From contig JALUJS010000173.1 of NCBI GenBank assembly GCA_027056825.1, positions 2,743 to 33,839 of the forward strand: a stretch of DNA of 31,097 nucleotides. Reading direction: 5' to 3'. The translations under genes and the position numbers were made by a program. Source of the stretch: Candidatus Krumholzibacteriia bacterium. GTDB taxonomy: Bacteria; Krumholzibacteriota; Krumholzibacteriia; LZORAL124-64-63. Shown here piece by piece: positions 25,999 to 31,097 of this stretch (its first letter is position 1; each line of letters begins with the position of its first letter). Below the pieces are notes generated by a model. That model did no database searches. It was given only the letters and a program-made list of their open reading frames with translations, and was not told the origin of the DNA.

Positions 25999-28900
25999 AC
26001 CCCATCCTGCTCGTCGCCGTCCCCCTGGGGGTGGGCTTCCTGCTGCCGCTGTTCGGCAAGCTGGGCCGCCCGGTGGCCGTGGCCGTGCACGGGGCGACCA
26101 TACTCTTTACGACCGCTGTGGCGGCGCTGTGGCTGCCGGGCCTGATCGACGGCAGCACCGCGCCCCTGGACATCACCACCGGCGGGTGGTCCGCGCCCAT
26201 CGGCATCACCCTGCGCTTCGGGCTGCCCGAGGCCGTGCTGTGCGTGCTGGCCGGACTGACGGCCCTGGCTTCGCTGGCGGCCCTGACCCCGCGCGAGGAC
26301 GCCGAGACCGTGGGCCGTTCGGGCCTGCTGCAGCTGCTGGTGCTCACCGGGGCCTTCGGCCTGATCATGACCCGCGACCTGTTCAACCTTTACGTCTTCC
26401 TGGAGATCTCCTCCATCGGCACCTACGCCATCGTGGCCTTCGGGCGCGACGATTCGGCCCTGGAGGCGGGCTTCAAGTACATGCTCATCGGGGCGGCCGC
26501 AAGCACCTTCCTGCTGGTGGCCATCGCCTACCTCTACAAGTTGACCGGCACCCTGAGCCTGGTGAACATGCCCGGGCTGGTGCACACCGCTCCGGCCGGC
26601 GCCCTGGCCATTGTCATGCTCTTCCTGCTGGCGGGCATGGCCATCGAGCTGAAGCTGATTCCGGTCAACGGCCCGGCCCTGGACCTGTACGACGGCGCCG
26701 AACCCGGCGTGATGGCCCTGCTGACCGGCGCCACCGTCAACGGCGTGCTCTTCGCCTTCTGGAAGGTCAGCGCCCTGTTCCCGCAGGCCTGGTACCCGGT
26801 GCTGATGACCATGGGCATGATCACCTTCACCGGGGGCAACCTGATGGCCACCATGCAGGACCGGCCGCGCCGCATGCTGGGCTACAGCTCCAGCGCGCAG
26901 CTCGGCCTGCTGGTGTTCCTGGTGCCGCTGGTGCGCACCGGCGCGGTGCCCATGCTGGCGGCGGGACTGCTGCTGATCAACCACACCCTGGCCAAGTCCG
27001 CCTTGCTGTGGCTGGCCGGGGTGATCCCGGGAAAAACGCTGGACGACTGGACCGGCGCCTTCCGGTCCGGTTTCGGCGGCCGTGTGCTGCTGGCCGCGGG
27101 CATCCTGGCCATCACCGGCCTGCCGCCGTTCCCCGGTTTCTGGGGCAAGTGGACGGTCGTGACGAGCCTGGCCCACGCCGGGATGAACGGCTGGATCACC
27201 GCCCTGCTGCTCGGCTCGCTGTTCGAGTTCATCTACTACTACCGCTGGTACCAGCGGGTGCAGACCGAGGATGATTCCCGCACCGCCGCGCGTCCGGTGG
27301 CCGGTCTGTGGGACCTGTTCGGACCCGCCCTGTTCGGCTTGGGCGGCCTGGTCCTGGGCCTGGTGTGGACGGTGCGCATGACAGGGACGCCCACCGAGGC
27401 GGTGATCGTCATCGCGGCCGTGGGCCTGGTGCTGTTGCTGGTCAAGAACCTGCCTGCACTGGTGCTGAACCTCGCGGGCCTGTTGGGCGTGGTCGCGGCC
27501 GCCCTGTGGCTGGGCAGGACCGGGGCCCTGGCGCCGGACACCCTGCCGGGCCTGTTCCAGTTGCTGATCCTCGGCGGCGGCGCGCTGGTGCTGCTGGCCG
27601 GACTGTCCGGCGGCAGCGGAGCTTCGGGATCGGTGCCGGGGCTGTTCATGATCCTGGTCTCCTCGCTGCTCATGCTGGCCCGGGCGGAGACCCTGCTGCA
27701 GTTCTTCGCCGGCTGGGAGATCATGACCTGGTCCAGCTACCTGATCATCGGCCACGGCCGCCGGGGCCCCAAGCCCGCGAGCATCTACATGGTGTTCTCG
27801 GGCGCGGCGGGCTTCCTGGTCCTGGGCGGCATGATGGCCGCCATCGGCGCGGGCCAGACCACCCTGGCGGGACTCGGCATGTTGACGGGATCGGCGGCGG
27901 TGTGGGCCTGGACGCTGCTGGGGCTGGGCTTCCTGGTCAAATCCGCGGCCGTTGGCGCCCACGTGTGGGCGCCCGGGGCCTACAGCGAGTCGCCTGACCT
28001 GTTCACCCCCTTCCTCAGCGGCGTGATCAGCAAGATCCCCATGTTCGGTTTCATGGTCGCGGCCCTGCGCATCGCCGCGGGCAATCTCGCCCTGGTCACC
28101 GACGGGCTGGACCCGCTGTGGCTGCTCGGGGCGGTCGGGGCCGTGACCGCTTTCGGCATGACCCTGCTGGCGGTGTTCCAGGAGGACGCCAAGAAGCTGC
28201 TGGCCTACTCGTCGGTGGGGCAGGTGGGCTACATCGTCGTCGGCCTGGCCATCCTGTCGCCCCTGGGCTGGACCGCGGCGCTGTTCCATGTGGTGCACCA
28301 CCTGCTGTTCAAGGGGCTGCTGTTCTTCGCCATCGCCGGGGTGATCATGCGCACGGGCACGCGCACCATGTACGAGATGGGTGGGCTGATCAAGAAGATG
28401 CCCCTGAGCTTCATCTCCACCCTCATCGGCATCATCGCCCTGTCGGGCGTGCCGCCGCTGGCCGGGTTCACCGGCAAGTGGCTGCTCTACCAAGCCCTGC
28501 TGGCCAAGGGCTGGTACTTCATCCTGGTGCTGGTGATGTTCGCTTCGGTGGTGGCCTTCGTGTACCTGTTCCGGCTGATCCACACCGTGTTCCTGGGTCA
28601 GCTCAAACCGCAGCATCGCACGGTGCGCGAGGTTCCCCTGCCGCTGGCTGTGACCCAGGTGCTGATGATCATCGGGACCATGGCCCTGGCGGTGTACCCG
28701 CAGGTGCTGCTGCGGCCCCTGGACGCCCTGGTCCGGGGCCAGTTCCAGGCCGCCGCGCTGACCTTCGACGGCACGGCCCTGGTGACGGCCACGGGCGCCA
28801 CGTTCAACCCCACGCACATGATGGTGCTGGTGGTGATCCTGTTTGTGCTCATGGCCCTGGGCCTGCTGGTGCTGGGTCCCTGGCCGCGCAAGGTGGGCCA

Positions 28901-29159
28901 GCTGGACATCGGTTTTGCGGGCGAACTGCCCCCGCCGCCCCAGGAGCTGCACTACGCGGCCAACTTCGCCCAGCCCTACCGGCGGGCGTGGGCCCACCTG
29001 GTTCAGCCCCGGGTGATGCGCTTCTGGAACGCGGTCGCCGACGGCGGCGGCGGCGCGGTGGACCTGCTGCGCCGCATGTACTCGGGCAACGGCCAGACCT
29101 ATGTCATGTACGCCGTGTTGCTGGTTGCTGTTTTGGCCCTGCTGGGGCCGGGAAGGTAG
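25992..29159 (+). CDS. fused double antiporter-like subunit (MrpD/NuoN-like + NuoL/M-like)
   Basis: 1055 residues in one uninterrupted frame, about twice a normal Mrp/Nuo antiporter subunit. Residues ~1-500 form one 14-helix-type repeat: E138 (FLEISSIGTYAIVAFGR), a DLYDGAEPGV loop, DRPRRMLGYSSSAQLGLL, and H331/K335. Residues ~510-1055 form a second: E576 (GWEIMTWSSYLIIGHGR), K650 (GFLVKSAAVGAHVWAPGAYSESPD), K681, DAKKLLAYSSVGQVGYIVVGLA, and H770/K774. In the first half the TM7 lysine position is E219 and the TM8 lysine position is N250, whereas the second half keeps all canonical charges. Mbx complexes have two such subunits as separate genes, so a fusion is the simplest reading. It should move H+ or Na+ across the membrane. 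Confidence 0.9.
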   Translation: MVNPILLVAVPLGVGFLLPLFGKLGRPVAVAVHGATILFTTAVAALWLPGLIDGSTAPLDITTGGWSAPIGITLRFGLPEAVLCVLAGLTALASLAALTPREDAETVGRSGLLQLLVLTGAFGLIMTRDLFNLYVFLEISSIGTYAIVAFGRDDSALEAGFKYMLIGAAASTFLLVAIAYLYKLTGTLSLVNMPGLVHTAPAGALAIVMLFLLAGMAIELKLIPVNGPALDLYDGAEPGVMALLTGATVNGVLFAFWKVSALFPQAWYPVLMTMGMITFTGGNLMATMQDRPRRMLGYSSSAQLGLLVFLVPLVRTGAVPMLAAGLLLINHTLAKSALLWLAGVIPGKTLDDWTGAFRSGFGGRVLLAAGILAITGLPPFPGFWGKWTVVTSLAHAGMNGWITALLLGSLFEFIYYYRWYQRVQTEDDSRTAARPVAGLWDLFGPALFGLGGLVLGLVWTVRMTGTPTEAVIVIAAVGLVLLLVKNLPALVLNLAGLLGVVAAALWLGRTGALAPDTLPGLFQLLILGGGALVLLAGLSGGSGASGSVPGLFMILVSSLLMLARAETLLQFFAGWEIMTWSSYLIIGHGRRGPKPASIYMVFSGAAGFLVLGGMMAAIGAGQTTLAGLGMLTGSAAVWAWTLLGLGFLVKSAAVGAHVWAPGAYSESPDLFTPFLSGVISKIPMFGFMVAALRIAAGNLALVTDGLDPLWLLGAVGAVTAFGMTLLAVFQEDAKKLLAYSSVGQVGYIVVGLAILSPLGWTAALFHVVHHLLFKGLLFFAIAGVIMRTGTRTMYEMGGLIKKMPLSFISTLIGIIALSGVPPLAGFTGKWLLYQALLAKGWYFILVLVMFASVVAFVYLFRLIHTVFLGQLKPQHRTVREVPLPLAVTQVLMIIGTMALAVYPQVLLRPLDALVRGQFQAAALTFDGTALVTATGATFNPTHMMVLVVILFVLMALGLLVLGPWPRKVGQLDIGFAGELPPPPQELHYAANFAQPYRRAWAHLVQPRVMRFWNAVADGGGGAVDLLRRMYSGNGQTYVMYAVLLVAVLALLGPGR

Positions 29160-29163
29160 GACC

Positions 29164-30075
29164 ATGGATCTGGCGTCCCGCATCGGATGGACCCTGCTGA
29201 GCTTCTTCGTGGCGCTCAATTACGGGTTCGTCATCAACGGCATCATCCGCAAGGTCATGGCCCGCATCCAGGGCCGCTTCGGCCCGCCGGTGTGGCAGCC
29301 GTACATCGACCTGGGCAAGATGGCCTTCCAGCGCAACTCCATCAGCCACGGCATCATGTTCTGGCTGGGTCCGGTGTTCCGCGCGGTGGGCGGGGTCGGC
29401 CTGTACCTGCTGATGCCCGTGGTCATGGGCGACCCGCGCCTGTACGCTTTCACGGACATGGGCGATCTGCTGCTGATGATGTACTTCATGTTCTTCGGCT
29501 CGCTGGGCATGGCCCTGGGCGCGGGCGAGGGCGGCCACCCCCACTCGCCCATCGGCATCAGCCGCGGCCTGAGCCAGATGACGGCCTACGAGCTGCCCTT
29601 CATCCTGGCGGTGGTGGCCCTGGTCGCGCAGACCCGCTCTTTCGACGTCACCGCCATCATGGCCGCACAGCAGGGCGGGGTTCTGCACTGGAACCTCTTC
29701 GCCAACCCCCTGTCGTCCATCGCCGCGTTCATCGCCCTGCTGGGCATGAACATGTACGCGCCGTTCAACATCGTGGGGGCGCCCACGGAGATTCCCGTGG
29801 GCCCGATGACCGAGTACCACAACGCCTACATCTCGTTCATGATGGTCGGCCGCAGCGCCTTCGCCATCGCCAAGACGGTCCTGTTCATGAACCTGTTCCT
29901 GGGCGGGGCGCACAGCGTCATCGAGGCCGTCGTCAAGATCTTCGCCATCTACTTCTGGACCGTGTTCGTCGGCGCGGTGTTCATGCGCTTCCGCGCCGAG
30001 CAGTCGGTCCGTTTCTTCCTGCGCTGGCCCGCGGCCCTGGGCGTGGCCGGCCTGGCCCTGAGCCTGTGGAGATGA
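29164..30075 (+). CDS. NuoH/EchB/MbhM-like membrane subunit
   Basis: 303 residues, about eight helices. RIQGRFGPPVWQPYIDLGKMAFQRN near the start and ISRGLSQMTAYELPFILAVVAL match the hydrogenase-type (EchB, HyfC, MbhM) branch better than true NuoH. NMYAPFNIVGAPTEIPVGPMTEYHN follows, the acidic loop facing the peripheral arm. It anchors the Fe-S arm and conveys conformational change to the antiporter subunits. It starts 4 nt after the fused antiporter stop, with GGAAGGTAGG as site. Confidence 0.93.
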   Translation: MDLASRIGWTLLSFFVALNYGFVINGIIRKVMARIQGRFGPPVWQPYIDLGKMAFQRNSISHGIMFWLGPVFRAVGGVGLYLLMPVVMGDPRLYAFTDMGDLLLMMYFMFFGSLGMALGAGEGGHPHSPIGISRGLSQMTAYELPFILAVVALVAQTRSFDVTAIMAAQQGGVLHWNLFANPLSSIAAFIALLGMNMYAPFNIVGAPTEIPVGPMTEYHNAYISFMMVGRSAFAIAKTVLFMNLFLGGAHSVIEAVVKIFAIYFWTVFVGAVFMRFRAEQSVRFFLRWPAALGVAGLALSLWR

Positions 30076-30076
30076 G

Positions 30077-30745
30077 ATGAAGAACCATGAACCGGACAAG
30101 CCCTGGGACCTGACGCGGTTTCCCACCATCCAGCCGCCCGCCGGCTCGCGGCCCCACGCCGACGCCGGCGACGCGACCTGCTTCCTGGGCGCGGAGGACC
30201 GCCTGCGGGCGCCCAAGCTGGACGAGGCCGTGGCCACCATCAAGAACTGGTTCCGGGCCATGAGCCTGAACGTGCTGGCCTTCGGCACTGGCTGCGGCGC
30301 CATCGAGCTGCGCCCGCTGGCCACCAGCCGCTTCGACATGTCGCGCTTCGGCATCACCGGGGCGCCCACGCCGCGCCAGAGCAACGTGTTCATCATCTCG
30401 GGCTACCTGGCGACCAAGACCCTCAAGCGGGTGATCCGCTGCTACGAGCAGATGCCCAACCCCAAGTGGGTGGTGGCCCTGGGTTCCTGCACCATCAACG
30501 GAGGGATGTACTGGGACAGCTACAACACCATCAAGGTGCTCGACCTGTACATGCCCGTGGACGTGTACATCTCCGGCTGCATGCCTCGGCCCGAGGCCCT
30601 CATCGCGGGATTCAGCTACCTGATGGACGAGATCAAGGCGGGCCGGGCCAACGGCTGGCACCACTACCTGGAGAACCTCGACTGGTACCGGGAGAACCAG
30701 AAGCAGGTCATCACCGACTGGGATCTTCCCGACTACAACTGGTAG
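30077..30745 (+). CDS. NuoB/MbhJ-like Fe-S subunit with an altered cluster motif
   Basis: 222 residues. The core follows NuoB: SLNVLAFGTGCGAIEL (C73), RFG...TPRQSNVFIISG, ALGSCTINGGMYWDSY (C138), and PVDVYISGCMPRPEAL (C168). Canonical NuoB has CC before AIE, and hydrogenase homologues have C-x2-C-D-IE. Here the residue before AIE is G74, so three of the four N2-type ligands remain. An additional C35 in the N-terminal extension and C122 are the only other cysteines. The cluster may be altered or completed by another residue. It lies 1 nt after the NuoH-like gene. The last ~45 residues are hydrophilic (HHYLENLDWYRENQ). Confidence 0.92.
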   Translation: MKNHEPDKPWDLTRFPTIQPPAGSRPHADAGDATCFLGAEDRLRAPKLDEAVATIKNWFRAMSLNVLAFGTGCGAIELRPLATSRFDMSRFGITGAPTPRQSNVFIISGYLATKTLKRVIRCYEQMPNPKWVVALGSCTINGGMYWDSYNTIKVLDLYMPVDVYISGCMPRPEALIAGFSYLMDEIKAGRANGWHHYLENLDWYRENQKQVITDWDLPDYNW

Positions 30746-30752
30746 GTGGACG

Positions 30753-31097
30753 ATGTTCGAACTGAACGGAAACCCCAACGGACGCCTGCAGGACCACGAA
30801 GCGGTGCTGGGCGAGATCGCGCGCCGCTTTCCCGACGCGGCCATCAAGCCGATCAAGACCGACCTGGTGCGCATCGAGATCCGGCAGGACGAGCTGTTGC
30901 CCCTGCTGGGTTGGCTCAAGAGCGACACCCCCTTCGTGTCGCTGACCCACCTGACGGCGGTGGACTGGATCGAGGACGGCCAGTTCGAGCTGATGTACCT
31001 GCTGACCGCGCCGACCCTGCGCCGCACCCTGATGATCTCCATCCGCATCGACCGCGAGACCGCGACCGCCGACTCGGTCCATGGCCTGTGGTTGCAG
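30753..31097 (+). CDS. NuoC/MbhK-like 30-kDa subunit, cut by the window end
   Basis: ATG 30753 follows AGGTGG. The visible 115 residues begin MFELNGNPNGRLQDHEAVLG and run without a stop to the window edge. LPLLGWLKSDTPFVSLTHLTAVDWIEDGQFELMYLLTA matches the NuoC core in which a strand-loop leads into L-D---VDY. It is one of the two halves of the quinone/hydrogenase arm. A NuoD-like large subunit is expected immediately downstream but lies outside the window. Confidence 0.85.
   Translation, partial: MFELNGNPNGRLQDHEAVLGEIARRFPDAAIKPIKTDLVRIEIRQDELLPLLGWLKSDTPFVSLTHLTAVDWIEDGQFELMYLLTAPTLRRTLMISIRIDRETATADSVHGLWLQ

Noticed and set aside
25929..29219. 1096-codon minus-strand open frame opposite the fused antiporter
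   Set aside because: Extreme Gln/Gly/His composition typical of antisense frames of Leu/Ala/Val-rich membrane proteins.

Overview
This window is GC-rich, densely packed bacterial chromosomal DNA devoted almost entirely to membrane bioenergetics. The organism is Gram-negative in architecture: Tat-exported NapA and NapG, lipoprotein-type NapB, periplasmic multiheme cytochrome. I cannot assign a phylum with confidence. The single complete atp operon, the epsilon-type nap gene order, a DsrC homologue, an archaemetzincin and an Mbx/Mbh-like complex together suggest an anaerobic or facultative respirer from a metagenome-type lineage (deltaproteobacterial or FCB-like), but that is inference. I see no rRNA, tRNA, CRISPR array, insertion sequence or phage gene.

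Layout. (1) 224-1900: a GAF / HD-GYP / hemerythrin signalling protein, probably a c-di-GMP phosphodiesterase. (2) 2132-9448: a complete F1Fo ATP synthase operon atpI-B-E-F-H-A-G-D-C closed by an intrinsic terminator at 9472-9499. Subunit a carries an exported, very His-rich N-terminus, and atpE is bracketed by stem-loops. (3) 9763-10428: a membrane-anchored GcvH-like protein that lacks the lipoyl lysine. (4) 16549 down to 10645, minus strand: a translationally coupled six-gene operon encoding a four-cluster ferredoxin, a HybB/NrfD-type membrane subunit, a c-heme sensor histidine kinase, a sigma-54 response regulator, an archaemetzincin-type metalloprotease and a tetraheme cytochrome c. (5) 16856-17173: a DsrC/TusE-family protein with both redox cysteines. 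(6) 17531-23260: a periplasmic nitrate reductase operon napA-G-H-B-F-D. (7) 23489 to the window end: an operon of Mrp antiporter-type subunits followed by complex I/hydrogenase-type subunits, in the order typical of the Mbh/Mbx family, cut off inside the NuoC-like gene.

How the parts may work together. Region 7 would couple oxidation of a cytoplasmic donor to ion pumping. The NapGH quinol route and the HybA/HybB-like complex would connect the quinone pool to NapAB and to the tetraheme cytochrome. The ATP synthase would use the resulting gradient; its c subunit looks proton-type, and an Mrp module could exchange Na+ for H+. The heme sensor kinase and its sigma-54 regulator sit inside the operon of the complex they probably monitor.

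Most notable points: the natural 1055-residue fusion of two antiporter-like subunits, whose first half has lost the canonical lysines; a NuoB-like subunit with one canonical N2-cluster cysteine replaced by glycine; and the archaemetzincin locked by stop/start overlaps between a two-component system and a cytochrome.
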